A DNA stretch of 64,000 nucleotides from Planctomycetota bacterium (GTDB taxonomy: Bacteria > Planctomycetota > Planctomycetia > Planctomycetales > Planctomycetaceae): assembly GCA_027624335.1 (NCBI GenBank), contig JAQBWV010000005.1, positions 1 to 64,000 on the forward strand. Direction: 5' to 3'. This document shows, one piece after another, positions 48,538 to 57,935 of the stretch. A model generated the notes under the pieces. That model had not been told where the DNA came from and searched no databases. It was given only the letters and a program-made list of their open reading frames with translations. A program made the translations under genes and the position numbers. Positions within the stretch are counted from its first letter, which is position 1. Every line of letters begins with the position of its first letter.

Positions 48538-48987
48538 GATGATGACTTGATCTCAAGAAATGGTTGCATGCAAAACACAAATCGCCGCGTCGCACGCGGA
48601 ACGGGCGGTTTTTATAGCATCTGATGATGTCAAACCAGTTCCGGTCCCGTCGTGTTGCCAGAATGTCCAGAGGGATCGGGGCGCCGGGTGACCGGTTGTC
48701 TGCCTGAATCAGCGGTTCGACCACACCGGCTGGCGTTGGCGACTGCCAGCCACTGCCTGGCAAATGTATTCCCGCTTGTCGTGCCAAGCCCGCGCAGGTC
48801 TCACCAGAGAACCGCCTCCACCCCGACACCAGGTCTCATGACGCGATCCCGCTTGCCGACTACTCGGCATGACCTAAACCAATGATGGTTGAGTCGAGCG
48901 GGCGCTGCCAACGAGTTGGCACCTGTCAAATCCGAACGACTCGCACGGCCATGTCATCCCTCGTAATCCCGGATACCGGAACTCAAG

Positions 48988-51414
48988 GTGCCCGCAGCTC
49001 ACACAGCGAAACGTCCCGTCGTACTGCACGTCCGAGTTGTCACAGGCACCGGCGGCGGCCCCGACAAGACGATCCTCAACTCACCGAGGTTTCTGAAAGA
49101 CCTCGGTTACGACTCGGTCTGCGCGTACCTGCATCCACCCGACGATCCAGGATTCGCCGTTCTCGATCGACGGGCTGCGGAGCTGAATGCCGAACTGATC
49201 TCAATTCCGGATCGAGGACTGACTGACTTCTCTGTCGTCGGTCGTCTGCTTCGAATCTGCCGTCAACGAAACGTCGCGATCTGGCACGGGCACGACTACA
49301 AGTCAGACGCTCTCGGGCTGTTGCTCAGCAGGTTTCATCCAATGAAACTGGTTTCGACGGTGCATGGCTGGGGCGTTCGTTCGAACAGAACTCCGCTCTA
49401 TCACGCGATCGATCGATTCAGTCTGAAATCCTATGACCGAATCATCTGCGTTTCGGACAAACTGCTTTTCGAGTGTCTTGCTGCAGGCGTGCCAGTGAGC
49501 AGGTGCTGCGAGATCGATAACGCAATCGATTTTGCCAGTTACCAGTCCCGCCCGACAAAGCTCGCGGTCAGAGCCGAGTTCAGCATCGATCCGGACAAGC
49601 CGACGATCGTCACCGTTGGTCGACTTTCGAAAGAGAAGGCGCTGGACGTTCTGATCCGAGCCTTTGACGATCTGCTGGAAACGGGCCTTGATGCCACATT
49701 GCTGATCGCTGGCGATGGTCCTGAACGAACCTCTCTCGAAGCGTTGATCAGGCAGCTTGACCGGCAGAATTCGATTCACCTCATCGGCCACGTTGGCGAT
49801 CCACGCACGGTGTATGCCGCCGCCGATGTTTTCGCGCTGAGCAGCCTGTCGGAAGGTCTTCCAAACGCCCTGCTCGAAGCAATGGCGTGCGGAGTTCCAG
49901 TGGTTGCGACATCGGTTGGAGCCATTCCGAACGTCGTGGCGGACGAGTTCAACGGACTACTTGTTCCTCCGGGAGAAACCTCACCGCTGGCACTTGCTCT
50001 CTCTCGACTCCTTTCGAACAACGCACTGCAGGATCAACTAGCCTCGTCCGGGGTGGTCACCATCGAACAGAGATTCAGCTTTGAACGACGTATGCAAAAG
50101 GTTGCGGCCGTTTACGACGACGTTCTGTCGGGTCGCGATCGTGACGTCAGGATCGTCCGGACCGATAGAGGGATCTCAGCCGCGACGCAGCTACATCACA
50201 TGGCCTCTGGCGTCGGCCCGAGGCAAGACGACCTGCCAGAGATTGACAGCCGCGAAGCGGCGGCAGCAACTCCGTCCGGTGGCCCATCTGATTCAGGCCA
50301 GAATGTGGCTGCCAGCGGAAGAGCGACTCTGATTCGAACCGTAGCCCCACGCGCGACAGCTCAAACCGTGATCGCCGATCCAGCGATACGAGTTGAGCTG
50401 ACGAGCACGCCTGACACCTGGCAGGAATATCTCTCCGCCAAAGGTCACGCAGGTTTCTACCAACAGGCCGCCTGGCTGCGAGTTCTCAGCAGCGGACTAC
50501 AGCACCAGCCTGTCTGTCTGCAGGCAACCTCCGGCGAGCGTCTGGCCGGCGTTCTTCCGATGGCGTTTGTGGATACTCGACTGTTCGGGCGATTTCTCGT
50601 CAGCCTGCCCTATCTCAACTCATCCGGCATCATCGCCGAAACACCTTCTGTCGCGTCCGCACTGGTTGATCGAGCCATCGACTTTGCGGAACAACTCGAC
50701 GTGCGCTATCTGGAACTCCGCCACGAAGCGGCCGTCGATCATCCCCGGCTGACGGAAGCGGTCACCGACAAAGTTCACATGCGACTGTCGTTGCCCGCGA
50801 CGACTGACGAACTGTGGAACTCGCTCAAGTCGAAGGTTCGCAGTCAGGTTCGCAAGCCGCTCAATGACGAGTCACTCACCGTGTGCTGGGGAACTCATGA
50901 TCTGCTCGACGAGTTCTACGCGGTCTTCACACAGAACATGCGAGACCTCGGCACTCCGCCGTTCAGTCGCCAGCTGTTTGCATCGATGCTCGACGAGTTT
51001 CCGGGAACTGCAGAAATCTGCTGCGTCCGTCTGGACCGTCAACCGGTCGCATCCGGCCTCCTGATTCACGGTCCGGGAGTCACCGAAGTTCCCAGCGCCA
51101 GCTCGCTGCGACGATTCAACTCAAGCAGTTCAAACATGCTGATGTACTGGCATCTGCTGTCCCGCGCGATCGAGCGAGGTCAGCAGGTCTTCGACTTCGG
51201 CCGCAGTTCGACAGGTACGGGAACACACAAGTTCAAGGCACAGTGGGGCGCTCAGGAATTCCCCGCCGTCTGGCAGCACTTCGTTCGCCAGGGAGCAGCA
51301 ACGGACATGCGACCAAACAGCGGTAAGTACGACCTGATGATCCAAACCTGGCAGAAGCTACCGGTCTGGCTCACGAAAGTCATCGGCCCATCAATCGTCC
51401 GAGGAATCCCATAG
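48988..51414 (+). CDS. Fusion: GT4 glycosyltransferase plus FemAB/GNAT-like domain
   Basis: N-term VVTGTGGGPDKTILN...VGRLSKEKALDVLIRAF...SLSEGLPNALLEAMACGVPVVAT; C-term WQEYLSAKGHAGFYQQAAWLRVLSS...FGRSSTGTGTHKFKAQWGAQ. Confidence 0.88.
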   Translation: MPAAHTAKRPVVLHVRVVTGTGGGPDKTILNSPRFLKDLGYDSVCAYLHPPDDPGFAVLDRRAAELNAELISIPDRGLTDFSVVGRLLRICRQRNVAIWHGHDYKSDALGLLLSRFHPMKLVSTVHGWGVRSNRTPLYHAIDRFSLKSYDRIICVSDKLLFECLAAGVPVSRCCEIDNAIDFASYQSRPTKLAVRAEFSIDPDKPTIVTVGRLSKEKALDVLIRAFDDLLETGLDATLLIAGDGPERTSLEALIRQLDRQNSIHLIGHVGDPRTVYAAADVFALSSLSEGLPNALLEAMACGVPVVATSVGAIPNVVADEFNGLLVPPGETSPLALALSRLLSNNALQDQLASSGVVTIEQRFSFERRMQKVAAVYDDVLSGRDRDVRIVRTDRGISAATQLHHMASGVGPRQDDLPEIDSREAAAATPSGGPSDSGQNVAASGRATLIRTVAPRATAQTVIADPAIRVELTSTPDTWQEYLSAKGHAGFYQQAAWLRVLSSGLQHQPVCLQATSGERLAGVLPMAFVDTRLFGRFLVSLPYLNSSGIIAETPSVASALVDRAIDFAEQLDVRYLELRHEAAVDHPRLTEAVTDKVHMRLSLPATTDELWNSLKSKVRSQVRKPLNDESLTVCWGTHDLLDEFYAVFTQNMRDLGTPPFSRQLFASMLDEFPGTAEICCVRLDRQPVASGLLIHGPGVTEVPSASSLRRFNSSSSNMLMYWHLLSRAIERGQQVFDFGRSSTGTGTHKFKAQWGAQEFPAVWQHFVRQGAATDMRPNSGKYDLMIQTWQKLPVWLTKVIGPSIVRGIP

Positions 51415-51546
51415 CACAAGGTGCGAAGTTTCCAATTTCTCGGGCAAATGCCCGAGGCTGCATGCTGTCGCCGCTCAGCGGCTGAGGACTGTGCGACTTC
51501 ACAAAGCACCTGCTGAGTAGTCAATGCCCATCGCGGTTAACAACCC

Positions 51547-54303
51547 ATGAAACCGGTCAAGGACATCCTGAAACACTCATCGGTTTACGCCGTGGGCCAA
51601 ATCCTCAGCCGATTTGCTTCGGTACTGCTGCTGCCGCTTTACACACGTTGCCTCAGTCCAGCCGATTATGGCTGCGTCGCGATTCTCGATCTGACTGCTG
51701 GGATTCTTGCAATTCTGATCGGCTCCGGCATGGCGTCGGCTGTGATGCGTTCGCACTTCGACAGCGAAGACGAGGACGCTCGCAGCCGAGTCTGGTGGAC
51801 CGGTCTGACGTGGGTCGTTCTATCGGCTACCGCGTTGGTTGTTCCGCTGGTCATCGGTCGTCACGCCATTGCCGAACTGACGCTTGGCACAGACATCACC
51901 AACGGAGCCATGTTCTACGTGCTGGCCGCTGGCACGTTGTGGATGAACACGGTCAGCGAACTGCTTGAAACCTGGCTGCGTGTCAAAAAGCGGTCCGGCA
52001 CGTTCGTTGTTCTTTCAATGGGTCGACTGCTGTTGAACATCGGGCTGAATGTCTGGTTCCTTGTCGGTCTTGATCTGGGAGTTGCCGGACTGCTGACCGG
52101 CAACGTGATCGCCGCCACCGTGAATACAATAATCCTGCTGGTGCTGTTCGCGCGGAGCCAGTCACGATTTGCGTTCGACAAAGCTGTGCTGCGAACGCTG
52201 CTCTGCTTTGGTTCGCCGCTGATCATTCAGGCCTTCCTGTCGCTCATGATGCACGAGGCCGATCGATATCTTCTGCGAGCGTACGCCAGCCTGGACGACG
52301 TCGGCGTGTACTCGCTGGCGTACAAAGTCGGACAGGCCGTCAACACGCTGTGCATGATTCCTTTCGGAGCGATCTGGGGCGTCGTGATGTACGAAATCGC
52401 TCAGCAGCCCGACGCAAAGAACACGTACGCGCAGGTCTTCAAGTATTACGTCTACGGTCTGCTGGTCGTGATGCTGGCGGCGGCGCTGTTCGCGTTTCCT
52501 GTCCTGCCGGTTCTGACGCCCGGCGACTTCAGTCAGGCAGTCGACCTGATTCCAATCATCGTGCTGGCGTTCGTCTTCTTCGCGATGCATTCGCAGTTCT
52601 GCGTGCCGGTGCTGCTGGCTCGCAGAACTGCCGCTCTGATTCCGGCGTCGATTGCCGGCGTCGCGGCCAACGTCGTCTGCAACATGCTGCTGATCCCGCG
52701 CTTCGGTGCTCAGGGAGCCGCCTGGGCCAGTGTCGCCACTTACGCCACGTTCTCCTTCACCGGCCTATGGTTTTACCGCAAGGTCGACCGCTATCCGTAC
52801 CCGTTTGCTCGATGCCTGCTGGCGGCCTTCGCAGTCGGCGGAACTTATGTCGGCGTGCGTTTCTTCGTCTTTCCTGAAGTGGTGGGACTCGCCTTTCGCC
52901 TGGCGATTGCCACGCTTGTCACGGGACTCTGGACCGTCGTGCTGTTTGGTCCTGTCGCGCTCCCGCTGCTGCAGGTTCTGGAAGAGAAGACCGGTTTCCG
53001 GTTCATCCCTTCTGCGTTGCGACCCAATTCGTCAACCACCAAACCCCCCGTCGTTGCAGGAACCGAGACTCCGATCATGAAAACACTTCTGCTCAGCGAA
53101 ATCTTCCCGCCGCAAAACGGCGGCAGCGGACGTTGGTTTTACGAAATCTATAGCCGTCTGCCACGCGAGAAGGTTGTCGTTGTCGCCGGCGAACATCCCC
53201 TGCAGTCGAAGTTTGACTCGACGCACGGCATGCATCTCTACCGTCTTGCGTTGATGATGCCACAGTGGGGCTTGAGAAGTTTCTCGGCGCTGCAGGATTA
53301 CTGGCGACTCTTTCGAGCGGTGAAACGCGTCGTCCGCCACGAGAACGTCACACAGCTGCATTGCGGTCGTTGCCTGCCGGAAGGCTGGTTGGCGTTCCTG
53401 ATTAAGAAACTGTGCCGGGTTCCGTATGTCTGCTATGTGCATGGTGAGGACGTCGAATCAGCAGCCACCAGCCGTGAGCTGTCCTGGATGGTGCAGAAAG
53501 TTCTGACCAACGCTGACTACCTGATCGCCAACAGCCAGAACACGGCGAGACTACTCACACAGAACTGGGTGCTGCCTGAATCGCACGTTCGGGTGCTCCA
53601 TCCCGGAGTCGACACTTCTCGCTTCGTCCCCGCACCTCGCAGCGAAGCGGTGCGCAGAGAACTCAGCTGGAACGATCGCACTGTGGTCCTGACGGTCGGG
53701 CGACTGCAGGAGCGCAAAGGCCACGACGTGATGATCGAGGCGTTGTCGACGATTCGCGAAGCGATCCCGAACGTCCTGTTCGCGATCGTCGGAAACGGCG
53801 AGCAACGCGAGCAGCTCCAGCAGCTGGCTGTCAGCCACGGAGTCGTCGACCACGTTCAGTTCCTCGGCGAAGTGGACGATGCCACGATGATCCGCTGCTA
53901 CCAGCAGTGTGATCTGTTTGCGTTGCCAAACCGTCAGGTCGGACGGGATATCGAAGGGTTCGGGATGGTGCTGGTCGAAGCGCAGGCCTGCGGGCGTCCG
54001 GTTCTGGCCGGAGCATCCGGCGGCACTCGCGAAACGATGAACATCGGTCGGACGGGTGTGGTTGTGCCTTGCGAAAATGCCGACGGACTGGCGGCAGAAG
54101 TCACTCGGTTGTTACTCGACCGCGACAGCCTCGAAGACATGGGCAAAGCTGCCAGACCGTGGGTCGTCAGGCATCTTGACTGGAATGCGTTATCGAAACA
54201 GGCGGCTGAGCAATTTGAGATCGAGCTACCAGCGTCAAAAGCGGCAGCGTCGCAACCGATAACGACACAGGCTCCCGCGAACGAAGAAACTGTACAGGTT
54301 TGA
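51547..54303 (+). CDS. Fusion: polysaccharide flippase (Wzx/MATE-like) plus GT4 glycosyltransferase
   Basis: N-term multi-TM KDILKHSSVYAVGQILSRFASVLLLPLYTRCLSPADYG; C-term MKTLLLSEIFPPQNGGSGRWFYEIYSRL...LTVGRLQERKGHDVMIEAL...EGFGMVLVEAQACGRPVLAG. Confidence 0.88.
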   Translation: MKPVKDILKHSSVYAVGQILSRFASVLLLPLYTRCLSPADYGCVAILDLTAGILAILIGSGMASAVMRSHFDSEDEDARSRVWWTGLTWVVLSATALVVPLVIGRHAIAELTLGTDITNGAMFYVLAAGTLWMNTVSELLETWLRVKKRSGTFVVLSMGRLLLNIGLNVWFLVGLDLGVAGLLTGNVIAATVNTIILLVLFARSQSRFAFDKAVLRTLLCFGSPLIIQAFLSLMMHEADRYLLRAYASLDDVGVYSLAYKVGQAVNTLCMIPFGAIWGVVMYEIAQQPDAKNTYAQVFKYYVYGLLVVMLAAALFAFPVLPVLTPGDFSQAVDLIPIIVLAFVFFAMHSQFCVPVLLARRTAALIPASIAGVAANVVCNMLLIPRFGAQGAAWASVATYATFSFTGLWFYRKVDRYPYPFARCLLAAFAVGGTYVGVRFFVFPEVVGLAFRLAIATLVTGLWTVVLFGPVALPLLQVLEEKTGFRFIPSALRPNSSTTKPPVVAGTETPIMKTLLLSEIFPPQNGGSGRWFYEIYSRLPREKVVVVAGEHPLQSKFDSTHGMHLYRLALMMPQWGLRSFSALQDYWRLFRAVKRVVRHENVTQLHCGRCLPEGWLAFLIKKLCRVPYVCYVHGEDVESAATSRELSWMVQKVLTNADYLIANSQNTARLLTQNWVLPESHVRVLHPGVDTSRFVPAPRSEAVRRELSWNDRTVVLTVGRLQERKGHDVMIEALSTIREAIPNVLFAIVGNGEQREQLQQLAVSHGVVDHVQFLGEVDDATMIRCYQQCDLFALPNRQVGRDIEGFGMVLVEAQACGRPVLAGASGGTRETMNIGRTGVVVPCENADGLAAEVTRLLLDRDSLEDMGKAARPWVVRHLDWNALSKQAAEQFEIELPASKAAASQPITTQAPANEETVQV

Positions 54304-54310
54304 ATAAAAC

Positions 54311-56914
54311 ATGATGAACAAAGTCAGTACAGCACTCCTGAATCCAGGCAGGCGGCAGAACGCGGATGCCGCAAAAGTCACCACACTTTGTGTGACCAGT
54401 CAGCTATCGCATTCCGTGCGGGGCGTTCCATTGACCAGCGGTCTGGATCTGCCGCGAGGTTTTCTGCAGGACGATCAGGCACTCATCCTGAAGTCGCCCG
54501 ACGGTAATCGGGTGGAACTTCAATCGACGCCGCTCGCCCACTGGTCGGACGGAAGTGTGAAGTGGACGCTGCTGGATTTCGTCGCCCCGAACGTGTCGCC
54601 TGAGACTTCGCTCTGGAGCATCGAAAGAACGACCGGTAGCGCCGCCACCATGACCGACGCTCCGGTCACATGTTCTGCGGAGACGATTGGACTGCGACAG
54701 GAGAATGCCTCGATCGTTCTCCGTCGCGGAGAGCAGGAAACGCAGCTCAACTTCGTGCTGACCACTGCAAGCGGCCACAAGCTGCAGCCTCAGATCACTC
54801 ACCGGCGGATCGAATCCAGCGGTCCCGTACGTTGGACAGTGATTTATGAGGGCGAGTTTCCGAAGTGTCGCGGACTGCGCTTTGCCGCTCGGATCAGCAC
54901 GTTTCAGAACACTGGTCACGTGAAGTGCGATGTGCGACTTCACAATCCCAACCGGGCACTTCACAAAGGTGGAGTCTGGGATCTGGGCGACGCAGGCTCA
55001 GTCCTGTTTGACTCGTTTGAAGTCGAATGCCAACGATCGACTCCGGCCAGCGCGATTCACTGGAAGACGGAAGTCGACCACGCTGACTGTAGAAGTGACG
55101 GCGGCACACTGGAGATCTATCAGGATTCCAGTGGTCGAGAAAACTGGCAGAGTCGTAACCACAACAACGCCGCAGGCCGGATTCCATGTCGGTTTCGAGG
55201 ATACGAACTGCGCTCCGCCGGTCGAGCGGAAACCGGCCATCACGCGTCGCCCACCGTTTCGCTGGAAGGTGGCGAAGGAACCCTGACTGTCTCCGTTCCT
55301 GAGTTCTGGCAACAGTTTCCTGGTTCTGTCCTGGCCGATCCATTGCAGATCCGTGTCGGGCTGTTTCCCTCGCAATGGGATGATCAGTTCGAACTGCAAG
55401 GCGGCGAGCAGAAGACTCAGACCATCTGGCTGTCACTCGGTCAGGAAGTTGCGAACCTGCAGGAGCTTGACTGGATTCACAAGCCAGTTTGTGTCACGAC
55501 GCCTCCCGAGTGGCATCTCGAAACGCAGGCGATCCCGTACTTCTGCCCGGCTTCGACGGACCCGCATTCGAGACTCTCAACGCTGCTCGCCGGAGCCGCC
55601 AGGGGCGAGCACTCGGTGACGGCGAAACGCGACGCGATCGATGAGTACGGCTGGAGGAACTTCGGGGAACTGTGGGCCGATCACGAAACCGCCTACTACG
55701 ATGGTCCGAGGCCGATCATCTCGCACTACAACAATCAGTTTGATTCGGTTTACGGAGGAATCCTGCAACTGGCAAGGACAGGTGAAGTGGCGTGGTTCGA
55801 CCTGTTTGATCCGCTCGCGCGGCATGTTGCCGACATCGACGTTTATCACACGCAGGAAGATCGCGCGGCCTATAACGGCGGACTGTTCTGGCATACCGAT
55901 CACTATTCTGCCGCGGGAACCTGCACTCATCGAACCTACACCGCTCAGAATGCGAAGCCCGGTCAGAACTATGGCGGTGGTCCGAGCGACGAACACAGCT
56001 ACACGACCGGCCTGTTGTACCACTTCTACCTGACCGGCAATCCGGAATCGCGTGCCGCTGTGATATCACTGGCCGACTGGGTAATTCACATCGACGACGG
56101 TTCGCAAACCGTCTTCGGATTGCTCGATCAAGGTCCGACGGGACTTGCCAGCTCAACAGCTTCGGCTGACTTCCACGGTCCGGGGCGCGGGTCTGGAAAC
56201 TCACTCAACGCGCTGGTCGACGGCTGGTTGCTGACGGGCGAACGGCATTATCTTGACTACGCAGAGACATTGATCCAACGAGTCGTTCACCCTGCAGAAG
56301 ACATCTCGCAACTCGAACTGCTCGATGTGGAATCACGCTGGTCCTACACCGTGTTTCTGTCGGCGCTCGCGAAGTACCTCGACATCAAACACGAAGCGGA
56401 CGAACACGACGACGCTTACCAGTACGCCGTCGCCAGCCTGGCTCATTTCGGTCGGTGGATGCTGCACAACGAGCGGCCCTATTTCGACCATCCCGATCAG
56501 CTGGAATTTCCCACGGAGACGTGGGCGGCTCAGGAACTTCGCAAAGCGAACGTGCTGCGTCTGGCAGCAAAGTATTGCTCCACCGCGGAACGTACAGCGA
56601 TGTTGAAACGCGGAGAAGAACTGGCGGATCGAGCGTGGAGTGACCTCGAACGATTCGAGTCTCGACATGTCTCTCGGTCGCTGGCGATCGCGATGAGTGA
56701 AGGAACACGCGACTGCTGGTTGCGGATGCAGTCCTGCTCAGAGGAGCTGACAGTTGAACCGCGTGACTGGGAACCGAAGCAGAATTTTGTCCCACAGAAG
56801 GAACGAGTCAAACAGCAGTTGAAGTCGCCTCGTGGGTTGATCAGAGGAATTGTTTCAGCGACCAACGTGACTCGTTGGCCCGGAACGATTCGCAGTTTGT
56901 TGAAGCAGTTATGA
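54311..56914 (+). CDS. Large protein with PcRGLX/YetA-like N-terminal RIFT-barrel motif; putative polysaccharide-active enzyme
   Basis: RGVPLTSGLDLPRGFLQDDQALILKSPDGNRVELQSTPLAHWSDGSVKWTLLDF, followed by an (alpha/alpha)-barrel-like region with HTDHYSAAGTCTHRTY. Confidence 0.65.
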   Translation: MMNKVSTALLNPGRRQNADAAKVTTLCVTSQLSHSVRGVPLTSGLDLPRGFLQDDQALILKSPDGNRVELQSTPLAHWSDGSVKWTLLDFVAPNVSPETSLWSIERTTGSAATMTDAPVTCSAETIGLRQENASIVLRRGEQETQLNFVLTTASGHKLQPQITHRRIESSGPVRWTVIYEGEFPKCRGLRFAARISTFQNTGHVKCDVRLHNPNRALHKGGVWDLGDAGSVLFDSFEVECQRSTPASAIHWKTEVDHADCRSDGGTLEIYQDSSGRENWQSRNHNNAAGRIPCRFRGYELRSAGRAETGHHASPTVSLEGGEGTLTVSVPEFWQQFPGSVLADPLQIRVGLFPSQWDDQFELQGGEQKTQTIWLSLGQEVANLQELDWIHKPVCVTTPPEWHLETQAIPYFCPASTDPHSRLSTLLAGAARGEHSVTAKRDAIDEYGWRNFGELWADHETAYYDGPRPIISHYNNQFDSVYGGILQLARTGEVAWFDLFDPLARHVADIDVYHTQEDRAAYNGGLFWHTDHYSAAGTCTHRTYTAQNAKPGQNYGGGPSDEHSYTTGLLYHFYLTGNPESRAAVISLADWVIHIDDGSQTVFGLLDQGPTGLASSTASADFHGPGRGSGNSLNALVDGWLLTGERHYLDYAETLIQRVVHPAEDISQLELLDVESRWSYTVFLSALAKYLDIKHEADEHDDAYQYAVASLAHFGRWMLHNERPYFDHPDQLEFPTETWAAQELRKANVLRLAAKYCSTAERTAMLKRGEELADRAWSDLERFESRHVSRSLAIAMSEGTRDCWLRMQSCSEELTVEPRDWEPKQNFVPQKERVKQQLKSPRGLIRGIVSATNVTRWPGTIRSLLKQL

Positions 56915-57078
56915 TCGAACATCGCCACTTGAAGTTGAACTGCCGGGATCCAGCCTGCAACTTAAAGACTTGCGATTGAAGCTTCCGTGACGCGACATGG
57001 TGGCGCAGTCCACATCAGCAGAGTTCGGACACCTTGAGACTTCGTCAGGCTAAGCCTGACTTACGGAGATATTTTCAA

Positions 57079-57729
57079 ATGAAGTCAGTGATAAAGAAGC
57101 TTGCCTCGTTCACGGCCTTGCTGCTGGTGCTGCCGGCTTACGGTCTGTATCGACTCGGAGCGGCGTTGATCGGTCGTGACCGCGCGTTCCATGGATGGTC
57201 TGAAACCTTCTCGCTGCTGCCCGGTCTGTCGGGTCAGTATTTGCGACGGGCGTTTTACTCGCTGACTCTGGAACGTTGCGGCGAGAACGCGTGCCTTTCG
57301 TTTGGCTCGATCCTCTCGCACTCGACAGCGAGCGTTGGGGCAAATGTTTATGTTGGCTCCTACTGTTCTTTGGGGTCGATCACGCTGGAAGATGACGTCC
57401 TGATTGCGTCCAACGTTTCGATCATGAACGGCTCCCAGCAGCACGGTATTGAGCGAATTGATATTCCGATTCGTGAACAGCCTGGCCTTTTCCTGCCCGT
57501 CACGATCGGCGAAGGAGCGTGGATCGGGGAAGGAGCGACGGTCTCGGCAGACGTCGGCAGACACTGTGTAATCGGAGCCGGATCCGTCGTGACGAAGCCA
57601 ATTCCCGATTACGCCATCGCTGTTGGAGTGCCTGCGAAAGTGATCCGGTTTCGAAATGCCGATGTTCCAATCGAGAATCGACTCGCCGAAACGGAGCGGC
57701 TGGTCAATTCGGTCGTCGAGGAATCGTAA
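57079..57729 (+). CDS. Hexapeptide-repeat acyltransferase
   Basis: ENACLSFGSILSHSTASVGANVYVGSYCSLGSITLEDDVLIASNVSIMNG; GEGAWIGEGATVSADVGRHCVIGAGSVVTKPIPDYAIAVGVPAKVIR. Confidence 0.9.
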   Translation: MKSVIKKLASFTALLLVLPAYGLYRLGAALIGRDRAFHGWSETFSLLPGLSGQYLRRAFYSLTLERCGENACLSFGSILSHSTASVGANVYVGSYCSLGSITLEDDVLIASNVSIMNGSQQHGIERIDIPIREQPGLFLPVTIGEGAWIGEGATVSADVGRHCVIGAGSVVTKPIPDYAIAVGVPAKVIRFRNADVPIENRLAETERLVNSVVEES

Positions 57730-57935
57730 GCACAATCGGCAAGACTGGAACCTGCTGACGGCTCGTGCCAGTTGTCAGCAGGGCGAATCTGTTACGCAGA
57801 CATCGCCCGGCGAAGCTTCATTCAGGCCGCTTCACAGGCAAATACCACCTATGTTTGCAGCAGGACGTTGTAAGAATTTCTGGTTCCGCGGATCTATTCG
57901 GAACCCCAACGGTCTTTGAATCATCGGTCTTGATC

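Noticed and set aside
48538-48987. Looked for a T-box or leader in the thrS upstream region
   Set aside because: No leader peptide, specifier-loop pattern or terminator/antiterminator pair was recognisable.
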